Positions 46,739 to 57,446 of a stretch of 64,000 bases of DNA are shown here, one piece after another. Origin of the DNA: Henricia sp. BOLD:AAB3569 (lineage: Eukaryota; Echinodermata; Asteroidea; Spinulosida; Echinasteridae). Position 1 is the stretch's first letter; each line of letters starts with the position of its first letter. The stretch spans positions 3,100,001 through 3,164,000 of the forward strand of contig JBBELK010000009.1 in NCBI GenBank assembly GCA_037783545.1, read 5' to 3'. The notes beneath the pieces were generated by a model. That model had not been told where the DNA came from, searched no databases, and saw only the letters and a program-made list of their open reading frames with translations. A program made the position numbers and the translations under genes.

Positions 46739-48020
46739 GACCTGATTCTAGACGCGACCGACTGCAAAAATTCCGAGTGTTTTCTTAGAAAATCTTTCAT
46801 TTTTCCCACTTCTAAATTTAGGTTTTCTATCAAATCTGCACTTACCGAAAATTTAATAAATCATTTTAATGAAAAACATTCATGACAAACTTTTCAATTC
46901 TTCTCAAAAAAGATACCAACCTTTGAAAAACCAGAGACGTGAAAACACAAGCGCATATCAGCCTACATTATTGGGCTACTTTTCTAGCCAAACATAAAAG
47001 CCCAACTGCAATGTGCTAATGATACAAGTTTCAGGCCATACAAGCCACATTGGGCTCCATTACCAGCCCAATTCGTCGAGGTTGTTTATCTTGTGGTCAT
47101 GTCAACATTTTTCGGCAGGCGCCAGTCCGCCAGCCAAACATAAGAAATTCCTTTTCCCATTTATTTACATGCGCACAATTCTGTGGGAGTCTCGGGGTAC
47201 CAGACGGGTAGGGTCATATAGGTCATAGAAAAGCACGCATGTGCAAATAGGATATCACTGGATGAACAACGAGGTCTAAAATTGAAGCCCCCGTCCGCCA
47301 TTGTATCCCACCAAATAAAATGCCTTGCCTAGACTGGTCATACAGTCTTCACTAGTCTACATCATGGTCTACATGTGTTAAGTGGCATGCAAGCGATCGC
47401 ATGGACCGGGGAGCAGTCTAAGCCAAGCATTGTTCGTGGGGTACAATGGCGGCTTGCGCGTGGCTTCAATTCTCGATAGTCAACTGCTATTGCATGGGCC
47501 AACTTCATTCAGTGTATATAATATCGATGATGTAGACAAACCATGATGACGTCATTATATTTGTTAAACATTAACCCAAATATGAATTTCCACGTATGGG
47601 GAATTCCCCATCGAGGGCGGCTATGAGCAATTAACTCACGGGTCAATAGGCCTAGCCTATTTATTGTAACAAAATCATCGGTCGTGCATGGTCTCAGTGG
47701 ACTAGCCGCAGGAACAGTAGGCCTAGCTATTGCAACTTCAGCTTCGCTTGATTTTAGTAAGTTTTAATTAATTTCAATTGCGCTTGAGTGCATGCATGTC
47801 GTGGCCTAATTCGCTGGCGACGCTCGAGAGTGTGGTGAGGTTTTTTTTTGCTCTCTATGCGGTATATATACACATATAGAGAAAACAAGAAACGAGTCTC
47901 GGTCACTCGATCACAGACCCTTTCCACCGGCAGCCATGAAAGGGGGCAGGTTTTCACATGTTCGGTTTTACTTTAGTCTCCGACCGGACCCCGGCCTGCT
48001 CAGTGGATATGCTCGCACAT
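46739..48020. other. Gap without a recognisable gene
   Basis: No exon, RNA gene or clear repeat recognised. The stretch contains short AT- and GC-mixed unique sequence upstream of the methyltransferase-like gene. Confidence 0.4.
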
Positions 48021-48167
48021 CTGGGCTGCGTTCCACATACGCAAACGTTGCCAACGTTCGCCACTGGTTACAATGCTTTTGTGCACTCGTCTATGGAAAG
48101 CCGGGTACCGGTTGTTGGCGAACGTTGCAAACGTTTGCAAAGTTCGCGTGTTTGGAACGCAGCCCAG
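48021..48167. mobile_element. Foldback element, CTGGGCTGCGTTCC family
   Basis: CTGGGCTGCGTTCCACATAC is inverted as GTTTGGAACGCAGCCCAG. Interior CAAACGTTGCCAACGTTCGC is also inverted. Confidence 0.82.
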
Positions 48168-48460
48168 GTCTGGGGAATCACGATGAGAGCTCGTCACTGA
48201 TTGGTTAAGGCCTGCACTGAATTTCGGTGCGGGATACCGGGACCCCTGCGAAGCTTTTTGAATTATCATAAGCACCGCGGGTAAGGCTCAGACCCCAAAT
48301 GGTCTTTACAAGAAACATGACACGTACCTTCTTCGCCCACATTACAGGTTCCTATTTAGTAGCTGGCACTTCCGACGTTGTCCTCGTCAAACACGAAGAA
48401 TTCCCTCCCAATCTCGGTCAAATTCAATCACAACAGGTTAGTACCGCATAGCACTGACCA

Positions 48461-48700
48461 GGGGCCAATTTCATGGCGTTGCTTAGCACAAAAATTTGCT
48501 TAGCACAGGATTTGTTTGCTTTATTTTGCAAAAATGGATTGCCAGCCAAAATCGTAAGTGATGTGTATTGAAAGGTATTCTTCTACTCTTGCGAACAACA
48601 CAAGTTGGTGTATAATTTTGGCTTGTAATCCATTTTATAAAGCAAATAAATCCTGTGCTTAGCAAATTTTCGTGCTAAGCAACGCCATGAAATTGGCCCC
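48461..48700. mobile_element. MITE, GGGCCAATTTCAT family (complete)
   Basis: GGGGCCAATTTCATGGCGTT and its exact inverse at 48681-48700. Inside are GCTTAGCACA and TGTGCTTAGC. Confidence 0.88.
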
Positions 48701-49469
48701 AGCAGTGCACGTGCTATCAACGACGGCTCGCGAATGTAATGGCGTTTAACCTATCATGCGACGGATGAGCTTTCACCGTGATTCCCTAGACCTGATGTGC
48801 GAGCATCCACAGCAGGTCGGGGTACGAGACTATAGGTTTACCTTTTGAAACCGTCGTGGTGCCCACCCAACGAGTTCAACTTTGCATCCCACAGTGTCTT
48901 TGGCTCTATCTCTCACAGTCTGCAGGCCCCTGTCACACATTATCGGTTTTACGTCCCGGTTGGCCCCATTTTACGTCCCGGTGTATACTTGCATGCTACG
49001 GTCGACCACGGTTTTGGCTCCAAACCGGGATGAATTTCTGATCTCACGATAATACCAATTAAGGAATGCCGGGAAGTCTAAGGGCAAGTCCCGACAATGA
49101 GCAACAGCAGTGTCGTGGTTTCAATCGGATTGCACAAGAAGGCGGCACTAGCATGCACCCCTCGATCGTTTCAGCCTCGTTTCAGATGCTGAACCATTTC
49201 TTCACAAAAAGAGAGCACTAGTAGGGTCCTGCTAGATTTTACTACGATTTCAATTTCTTCCTGATTGAACCGGCCCGGCAAAATATTGCACGCAAACTTG
49301 AACTCCACCGAGACACGTTGCCGATTGAAGACGGTTGGTGAGGATGGACTACGGGTCACTAAGTTTGAGTTGGGTCTGACTAGGATTAACTACAAAGACC
49401 AATGGTAGCGCCAACGGGGCGCAAATCCGGGAATGTGTGACTTTAGCCTTACATTTTTAATGTAAAAAG

Positions 49470-49582
49470 TCACAAAATTCGTGCCACGAAATACGCAGCT
49501 CCACAGCAAAGGCATGGAGCTGCGTAATTCGCCGCACGAATTTGGCGCGCGCGCATTGCTGACGAGCCTGTGCCTTTTTTGA
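49470..49582. mobile_element. MITE, GGAGCTGCGTATTTCG family
   Basis: ATTCGTGCCACGAAATACGC / GCACGAATTTGGCGCGC with GCCTGTGCCTTTT at the right end. The complete copy is at 53806-53940. It lies about 150 nt upstream of the start codon of the intronless gene. Confidence 0.7.
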
Positions 49583-49738
49583 AGTTCTTTGATGAATGTG
49601 TGGCAGTCGGTTACCGGACCTCAAACCGTTTCCCTTCTTTTTCCCAGTAGCCCTACGCTGATGATCATCCTGTATAAAACGTATACCTTTTATTCCAAAT
49701 GTTATCATGTTTGATCACGCAGGAGTTCAACTATCAAC

Positions 49739-50776
49739 ATGGCAAGACGCGTTCCCGGAGATTTCAACAAAACCCGAGCAATTGCCGTTTGCAACCCAAT
49801 GGCGCCTCCTATGGCAGCGCGGTTACTGCTGAATGCACTTCCTTCACTTTTGGACAAAATACCGGACCACGATGGAGAACTAGACCAAATATTGTCCAGG
49901 GAGGAGCGGATCGTAGAAGCCGTCAACAGCATGTCCACGGCATACCAAAACCTGGGTATGGCACACCTCATTATCCAGCCAGATTTCACAGACCCTGCGT
50001 TCCACCTGGCGTATCTGTATCAATGTCTCATCAAACATTGTCATCTGATCTATCAAACGCTGTGGCTGTATCTGCCGCTGAATGTGGCCGAAAGCTGGCT
50101 TGCGAGACCTGGCATCAATATCTGCTCCATCGGTGGGGGACCCGGCACCGATATGATCGGCGTGATTGTCTACCTCCAGTCCCTTCGGTCGTACCTAGGT
50201 CGCCCCGGTGGCGAGCACATCGTCTGCCACGTCTTGGATAAATTTGCCGGGGCGTGGAAAGATGCGTGGGCGACTCTCTGGGATACCAACTCGGAGCTGA
50301 GAGAAAATAGGATATACAGCTCATTCATTGATTGCGACCTCCTGGACGAGCTTTCAGGCGAGGCTACGCAGCAAGCGATCCGGCAAGCCGATCTGGTCAC
50401 CATGGTCAAGGTTTTCTCGGCGTTCGTCGCTTTCATGCGAGACGGTCGAGACATTCGCCAGTGCGCGGTCGCCAAACTTCTGAGGCAGTTAAAGCGAGGT
50501 GCTATTGTGGTCTTTATCGATAATAAAGACAAAGAATACGTCAGTGGAGGGGTGTCTTCCCGGCCCAGGAGGAGCCAGAATGTTTCATTTCTGGAGGAGA
50601 TTGCAAGGCCGGCCGGTTTGAGAGTTTTGGGCGAGTGGCATGGTGATACGTACACGTCGCTTCTACGGGCTCACCATAACGAGTTGAGGACGTACATGAC
50701 GCGGTTTAGATTGGACAGACGCAATCCCGGGATTCGGAAATGCGCCGTCAGCGTGTTCCTTCTCCAGAAACAGTAA
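49739..50776 (+). CDS. Intronless methyltransferase-like protein, 345 residues, family unassigned
   Basis: A single open frame starts at an ATG in good context (caacATGG), with an in-frame TGA 27 nt upstream, and ends with TAA at 50776. Residues 129-138 read CSIGGGPGTD, a strong glycine-rich motif I of Rossmann-type SAM-dependent methyltransferases. The acidic residue in CHVLDK (Asp167), the DLVTMVKVFSAF strand-helix at about 218-229, and the hydrophobic strand GAIVVFIDN at 254-262 fit motifs II to V of that fold. The first 115 residues are mostly helical and may form a lid or substrate domain. No signal peptide or membrane segment is visible. Substrate is unknown. The lack of introns suggests a retrogene or horizontally acquired origin, but a 5' untranslated exon is possible (cacgcag just upstream). 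Base composition is more GC-rich than its surroundings, as expected for coding sequence. Confidence 0.8.
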   Translation: MARRVPGDFNKTRAIAVCNPMAPPMAARLLLNALPSLLDKIPDHDGELDQILSREERIVEAVNSMSTAYQNLGMAHLIIQPDFTDPAFHLAYLYQCLIKHCHLIYQTLWLYLPLNVAESWLARPGINICSIGGGPGTDMIGVIVYLQSLRSYLGRPGGEHIVCHVLDKFAGAWKDAWATLWDTNSELRENRIYSSFIDCDLLDELSGEATQQAIRQADLVTMVKVFSAFVAFMRDGRDIRQCAVAKLLRQLKRGAIVVFIDNKDKEYVSGGVSSRPRRSQNVSFLEEIARPAGLRVLGEWHGDTYTSLLRAHHNELRTYMTRFRLDRRNPGIRKCAVSVFLLQKQ

Positions 50777-51689
50777 CATGCAGATGGTCTCAACTCAAGT
50801 ATAGAACAACACGGCCGCAAAACTATCTGCAGTGCTTCCTCTTAATTGTGATGGTGTGTTGATGACAGTTATCTCTTTTTATTAGTGTGGAGATATGGGC
50901 TCTTTTGAAATTGGACTTTTGTTTTCGATTTTATTTTTTGTTTCCATTTTTGTAATTGTTTTCTTTAATTTCATGTTTACGTTTTTGGTTTACATTTTCT
51001 CATTTGTTTTTTCGTTTTCGTATTTTCCATTTTTAGATTTTCACTTTCGACCCCGACAAAACCCAACGTTCCTTAATCAGAACTAATAATTTGAAAGGAA
51101 TGCACATCAGGGACCAAAATATAACATGCGACAGAATGTACATTTATAAAAGTTAAAACGTCGAAAAATTAATTCAGTGCCTTACATCTCTCCATCATTT
51201 TACAGATCACTCCCATAAGCATTTTAAAGTTTGTATGAATAGTTGTGTTGTCTTTTTACTGACCCGATTTAAACTGGAAATCAAGTTGTTGTTTTTCTAA
51301 TTAGATTTTAAAGTTTGTTTACGATTCGCTTTTGTGTATACTTAAGATAATTTTTAGTCGTAAATTCTTTGTATCATAAAAGAATGTTGCAATATAATGC
51401 AGTTGCATTGCAGAGGTTAATCAGGTAATCAATCGTCCATCTTGTTACAATGTTTTTAAACATTTTACATCACAAATAACATCATAACGTGTTTTAGCTG
51501 CACATAGTTTATAATAAGTATTCATGTTATTCAGGTATAGAGTAGTCGGCAAGAATGTATTCTTGTGTATCTAAACCTTTTTTTTTCGAATTAAACATAC
51601 ATGTAACTCAAACCGAAAGCCTTGACCAGCTCTTCCTTTGTGTGAAGCATCGAATTAATGCAAATGCCCGTTCGTTTTTAAAGAATAAA
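50777..51689. other. 3' flank of the methyltransferase-like gene
   Basis: AT-rich sequence with long T runs. The first AATAAA seen on the plus strand is at 51684-51689, at the edge of the LINE remnant, so the true 3' end is unknown. Confidence 0.4.
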
Positions 51690-52193
51690 ATAATTATCTC
51701 TAAGTATGGAGCAGAAAGCTGGACAATCAAGAAAGCAGACAAGCGACGCATCGATGCTTTTGAGATGTGGTGCTGGCGCCGTATGCTGAGAATTCCGTGG
51801 ACCGAAAGAATGTCCAACCGCACGGTTCTGCATCTGGCGAAACCCTCGCTTCCTTTGGAAGCCCTGGTTGTCAAGTCCCAGCTACTCTACTTTGGACATT
51901 GCATGCATCACAATGGCAGTTTAGAGAAATCATTCATATTAGGAAGGACCGTAGGGACGAGAAGAAGGGGGCGACAAAGAACCAGATGGATGTCAGTAAT
52001 AACTGATTCAACTAACTTAACTCTATCAGAACTGGTCAGGACTGCAGAAGATCATGCGGCATGGAGGGAGCTTGTCCACAGAGTCGTCAGGAGTCGTATA
52101 CGCGACTCGATGGCACCCTTTGATGATGAAGAAAGAACATATAAGAAGACCACGAAGACCACCACGCAAATTATGCGGCGCATTGGGCAGTGG
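51690..52193 (+). mobile_element. 5'-truncated RTE-type LINE remnant (reverse transcriptase C-terminus)
   Basis: The open frame ending with TGA at about 52194 reads YGAESWTIKKADKRRIDAFE, then MWCWRRMLRIPW, LLYFGHCMH, LEKSFILGR, RRRGRQRTRWM and AAWRELVHRV. This order is typical of the C-terminal part of the RTE/BovB class of non-LTR retrotransposon polyproteins. The endonuclease and catalytic RT motifs are absent, so it is a dead 5'-truncated copy. The open frame extends upstream to 51555 but that part does not look like LINE protein. It lies about 0.9 kb downstream of the intronless methyltransferase-like gene. Confidence 0.8.
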
Positions 52194-52679
52194 TGACTGA
52201 TCGACAAACGTAGGCTACGCAGTGCGACACATCACGACTGCCACGGATAGAATGTCTGACGACTACACACGGTTCGACATCTCTGGAAAACTGGAATTGT
52301 GTGGCAAACGTCATATGGTAAGTTTGGTTCCCTAAAAGGTATTCCGAAGACGGATATTATTGTCCGGCTGAAAAAAGGGGGGTCGGATAACAACACATTT
52401 GACAAGCTGGCCAATTATGGAGAAGAGAAATAATTTCAGATATTAATTACAATAACAAACTGAATATTTACCAATCAGAAATACCAGTTTATGAAATTGC
52501 AAATCGTCCGACAAAAGATTGCAGATTATGTCCAACAACAAATTCGTCCTACCTGAAATCCAAGTTAAATGGAAAAGTGTAATGTCCGACAAAATCTTCG
52601 CAGATAACAATGTACGTTTGAAAAAATGTGACAATGCCCGGCAACGGCACCCGATCCGAAAGGGATAGAAGTTAGGAAC

Positions 52680-52857
52680 TAGCCAATGAGACCTGGTCAA
52701 ACAGATTTCGCGAGTTACTCCGAATGTGTCAACTAGCCACCGAGAACTGGTCAAACAGATTTCTCGATTTAGTCCAAAAGTGTCAACTAGCCACTGAGAA
52801 CTGGTCAAACAGGTTTCTCGAGTTAGTCCAAAAGTGTCAACTAACCACTGAGACTGG
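52680..52857. repeat. 54-bp minisatellite, about 3 copies
   Basis: Units share GTGTCAACTAGCCACTGAGA, ACTGGTCAAACAGATTTCTCG and AGTCCAAAA. The minus frame is open through them and would give repeated WLVDTFGLTREICLTSSQ, but there is no sign of a real gene. Confidence 0.85.
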
Positions 52858-53219
52858 GTTGTAACGAGTCTCCCTCTGCTCGAGTCCCAAGCCAAGTCAA
52901 GTCATGTCAAACTGCCTTCGAGTCCCAAGTCAAGTCAGTGAAAATCGGGACTCTAGTCTACTTGCGGCGTCCCGAGTCTCAAGTCTGACTCTTTACAACA
53001 CTGATATTTCGAGGAGAAAATAAAGATATCGGATACAAAGATTTCCCATGCCTGCATATATTTTCTCCATAGGAGACTAAAATAGAAAAAAAAGTGACCA
53101 TGATGACAAAGTTTAATAAATTAATAAATAATTGGTGTCCATGTAATCACATCCTCTTGTGCACTCCCAGCATGGAGGATTTTGGAGGGTGTGGCCTGCA
53201 TTGAACTACAACAAACATG

Positions 53220-53360
53220 GACCGTATCGAATAGCTACCATATTGTAGGGCATTTCCTTTGTACGTGAGGACATGCATGGTTGCACATTTTGCGCTTACA
53301 TTGTTTAAATTTAAATAACAAATGTTGCCCTACAAGATGGCGGCTATTCAATATGGTTGA
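53220..53360. mobile_element. MITE, ATAGACCGTAT family
   Basis: ACCGTATCGAATAGCTACCA at the left, GGCGGCTATTCAATATGGTT at the right. Confidence 0.75.
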
Positions 53361-53748
53361 TACAACCAGTAGTGACCTATTTTATAATGTACAGTATAAA
53401 TGCATTAAACTAATCATTTTTATACAGAAATTAATACTCTACACTTACACTTCGAGAACACCAGTTTTGCACAGACGTGAATAATGTGTACAAACTCTTT
53501 GGTAAGGAAGGAAGTATATTAAATTTCGGTAAGGTTAAAAAGTTTACAGGTTTTTACAGTTTCCTTGACTAAGGGCATAAGGTATCTAGATAAGAATGTT
53601 AATAAACTAGCTTGCAGACATTTTCAGCTACATGTACATAGATGCGTCGATGTCTCGGAAAACCAGTCAAATCCATGCATGATTTTGAAAGAGAATGGTA
53701 AAAAATGTGTGCACATACCATCGTAATTGGACATAAATTAATTAATGT

Positions 53749-54003
53749 GATGTTTGTTACCAATGCTATCAACACTTTGAGTAAGTTGTATCTTGTCAAC
53801 TCATTAAAGGCACAGGCGCGTCAGCAACGCGCGCCAAATTCGTGCCACGAAATACGCAGCTCCATGCCTTTGCTATGGAGCTGCGTATTTCGTGGCACGA
53901 ATTTGGCGGGCGCGCATTGCTTACCAGCCTGTGCCTTTTACTTCGCAAGTTGACAAGAAAAACCTGACTAATAGTGTTGATAACAATGGTAACAAACACC
54001 ACA
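53749..54003. mobile_element. Palindromic element with a MITE inserted at its centre
   Basis: Outer arms 53749-53795 and 53950-54003 are inverse copies (GTTTGTTACCAATGCTATCA). Between them 53806-53940 is a second hairpin with GGCACAGGCG ends and GAAATACGCAGCTCCATGCC arms. Confidence 0.8.
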
Positions 54004-54203
54004 TGATTTTTCCCATGTTACCTTTCTTTGGTACCTATATGGGAGAAATTGCTAACTGAAGGTGCTTGTAAAAACAAATCATCTGCAGACAATGTTTTTA
54101 CCATTCATTTAACACAAAAACCATGCATGGATTTTTCAGGTTTTCTTAATTATTACTGCATCTATGTGGCTGAAATTTCTACAACACAGTTTATTAACAC
54201 TAT

Positions 54204-54474
54204 TGACCTTTATCACGGTTCGGCCATCTTCCCCTTTTCTCCTATTAAAATGAACGTAACCAAAGCGAGGCTTGCAGAAAAAAAGTTAGGTCCCATTTTG
54301 AAATTGTTGATTGTGTGCATCACAATGGCACAGACATTGTGCGATCAAGAGAGCGTGCAGCGTGGAAGTGATTCTTAACGGGAGATACACGCGATATCGT
54401 GCAGACGCACTGATCGTACCAAACACGTACTATGGCGAACAAGACAAAAATTGATGCACTGTGATAAAGGTCTA
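54204..54474. mobile_element. GACCTTTATCA element, simple copy
   Basis: GACCTTTATCACGG at the left and GTGATAAAGGTC at the right, flanked on both sides by TATT as a possible target duplication. The interior is shared, inverted, with 30343-30526. Confidence 0.72.
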
Positions 54475-55293
54475 TTCTTTAGTTATGTAATGCTGCTGTT
54501 TACGTTTTTAAAAGTCTTTAATTGAACACCCCCATCCCCCCTTCCTCGGAAAACATGAATTTTATGGTATTTTTTTCGTATACATTGAACAAAGATTTTA
54601 AGGAAATTACCTCCTGGAATCAACACAATGTAATTTTAAGATATACTTCCCACTTGCACTTTTGTCACAAATGTTGCTTTTCTGTAGAAAAATCACGTTT
54701 TCTTCTTCAAAAATTGCCTTCAGTTAGTGCAGCGCCCTCTGTTGTCGCGCTTACGCACAGACCGCTCGCCACGTCATTCTGTGCATTACTTTATGCAGTA
54801 ATTTTATCATTTATTTATCTCAGAAATGCAACATTTGCGACGGAAGTGTCAGTGGGAAGTATATCTTAGAATTGAATAAGCTATCGATTTCAATATATAA
54901 ATTCACCCAAATCAGTGTTCAATGTATATGAAAAATTTTATATAACAGACATGAATCAAGTGTTATTTTTTTTCTTTTTGGCCACACAAAAACAATAATT
55001 AAACGTAACAAATTATGAAAATACCTACCCTACTTTTTACCCTCATCAAAACAAAACGACAACTCTACATTCACGTATAAAGCACAATTTTGCATATTAC
55101 AAATGGTACAGTATTCCGTTACACTAAGGCTTCTTATGTAGTCATACAAAGGTACATGTATGCCCGATTTTTGTTCTTCAAAATTTGTATTTGAAAGAGC
55201 TCTGGGTCATTACTACATGTACTGTAGAAATATGTAATATTACACTACTCAGAATAAGTGAGGGATATTGTGGGGTGTACACAGATATTTTTA
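54475..55293. other. Gap without a recognisable gene
   Basis: AT-rich unique sequence; no exon or RNA gene seen. Confidence 0.4.
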
Positions 55294-55806
55294 AAGGCCC
55301 AGTGTATCATTTGCAATGACCCCAAAAAGTAATTGACGAGTTTACAGGGGAAAAGTTCTGAAAGTAAAGATTGAATTAATAGCAACTACCCAATGAAAGG
55401 TTTCCGCTCAAAATGATATAATTTACCAGAAAATAATCCGTAAAGATGAAATTATTTAGATCGTTTGCAAACGATTTACTTATTTTTGGTTCGCATCTAT
55501 GCGGTCCAAAATGCATGGGCGCTGTGTACTGCGTGTGCGTGTTCCAACGCGATGCATTTTTATGGATTGCGCGCACACGCAGTTCATGACGCAAGCCACA
55601 TAGTACCAGATCAACTGAGAACAAATTTTTGAAACACCCCGCCAAGACCAGGAAAACGCATTTGGATTTTCATGGTTTTTTTAAACGTGGTACATTTGAC
55701 AAAGCTGAAATTTCTTCGGATGAGTTTGTTGATGTCTTTCTTTTGGATTATAATGGTTTTATTCGCAGAATCGCTCAAAAACAGATCATCTACAGGGCCT
55801 TTAAGG
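55294..55806. mobile_element. TTAAAGGCCC-family element, uninterrupted copy
   Basis: Begins TTAAAGGCCCAGTGTATCA and ends CTACAGGGCCTTTAA. It is the empty-site counterpart of 7017-8344. Confidence 0.82.
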
Positions 55807-56068
55807 GTATGCATTCAGCTTGAATGATTTTGTATATGATTATACAACTGTATCTCCACGACAGACGCACCTTGTCACAGGAATAGGTGAAAACAGTCAT
55901 TTAGGAAAAACAAAATCCAAAAATGAACCACACCAATATCCCTTACTTATTGTGAGGAGTGTATGAAGCCCAGTACACAATTAGAAATAAACAAATTCCT
56001 AGCCTTGGAAACCAGTTGAAAAGCGGGATTTCTTGGCTCAAAATTTTAAAAAGCCAGCATTTTAAGTA

Positions 56069-56237
56069 ATAGACTACTAAGGTGTGACGTCAGTTGCCAT
56101 GGTAACTGGGTCTAAACACTCGCTGGTAATCTGAAACGTCCATTGACAAAGCGCAGGGAAACAGTTCACTGGTTTTCGTTTAGACCCAGTAACCTTGGAA
56201 ACACAAAAAAGGTTACGTTTCACCTTAGTACTCTATT
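56069..56237. mobile_element. MITE, related to the ATAGACAGCCAAAGTGTGACG family
   Basis: AATAGACTACTAAGGTGTGA at the left and CACCTTAGTACTCTATT at the right; AACTGGGTCTAAACA is inverted inside. Confidence 0.75.
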
Positions 56238-56299
56238 GCCAGAAAACAGGCATCCATGGAAAGAAATCGCACTCTAGCATTGACTGTTTGGCTAAATAA

Positions 56300-56340
56300 G
56301 TATCATGGCCGAGTGGTCTAGCGAATCAAACTTAAAACCT
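56300..56340 (+). mobile_element. Truncated tRNA-Leu-like SINE head
   Basis: TATCATGGCCGAGTGGTCTA resembles the box A end of the SINE at 28610. Box B is missing. Confidence 0.4.
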
Positions 56341-57446
56341 TGCTTAAACACGTTCTGGCAATGTATAGTCACAGGGGCAGTTGACGAGTTAAAATGTCAG
56401 CTTTACCGCTGTCTTCCACGGTTGACATGTAAACACGTCCATTGTCCACCATTCATTCGTACACACCATGTTTTAACCTTGAAGGCTGTGGACGGCCCGT
56501 CAGTGTAGCAAATCTCACTCCGTGGCGGCCGCCTCGGAGTGTTGTAAAGTATGATCTTTTGGTGAGAAGATTCATACAATGAATGTAGAAATGACTCTCA
56601 AGAGTCAGTATTTGTGGTGCTTGACCTGGTCTTAACTGAACCTTTGGCCAATCATTTTTTCCTTTAAAAAAAAAAAATGTATTTTTGCCCAAAATAATCC
56701 CGGCATAAACTGGTTAATTCATGCATTTGAATTCAGGCCTGACTACGTCCATGGTGCGTGTGTCCTTGGGGCAAGGCATTTAGGCAATGGAAAGTCCACG
56801 TGGTACCTGGAAATTCCAGACAATATCACAATACCGCCAGGAATTTCTATTATCATGTTGGTATTTTAAACATCCTTGGACCGCAAATAATTTTTAGTTA
56901 TGCTCAAAAAACAATTGGCTCATGCTGTGCAATATTTGAGTCATTTCAACATACAAATGTGGATTCTGTATTGAGGCTAGCCCTTCAATGGCTTGGACAA
57001 GTAAATTATAGCATAAAAATACTTGCGTTTGACAATTTGTTGGCATTAGTGCTTCCAAAGTTTTACACATACATCATCGATCATTCTCGTTTGTCGTTTT
57101 AAAAATGTTGGCCAATTCTCAGCTTGTCTAGTGCATAATAATTTACAGTATTCACAAAACAGAGTACAGATTGCGTACAAGTACAGCTCTTGAATATGTG
57201 CATACAGGGTTGGGCAGGATACACGGTAATTCTGTACAGAGTCACTTTTTGTCACTTTTGTAAAAACTTCTATTGTTTGTGTCTCGAAGTTCCAGTGGAA
57301 ATTTGCAGTTACTCCACAAAAAGTTTGTATACTGTAGAAATCGAGCACCAGTCTTCTCAAATGACAAATCTGAGCAGCCTTTCGCCAAATTGTGTTGACA
57401 TGTCACCTTCAAATGTCGTGTTGATCGACCAATGAGACGTCGTCGT

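Noticed and set aside
47013-48275. Several overlapping small open frames
   Set aside because: They overlap a foldback element or unique AT/GC-mixed DNA, with no splice-consistent conserved peptide.
51555-51689. N-terminal extension of the LINE open frame as a real protein start
   Set aside because: The residues before YGAESW do not resemble LINE protein and the element is 5'-truncated, so the ATG at 51555 is chance.
52443-52895. Repeat protein with WLVDTFGLTREICL units
   Set aside because: It is a three-copy 54-bp minisatellite that happens to stay open because the unit length is a multiple of three.
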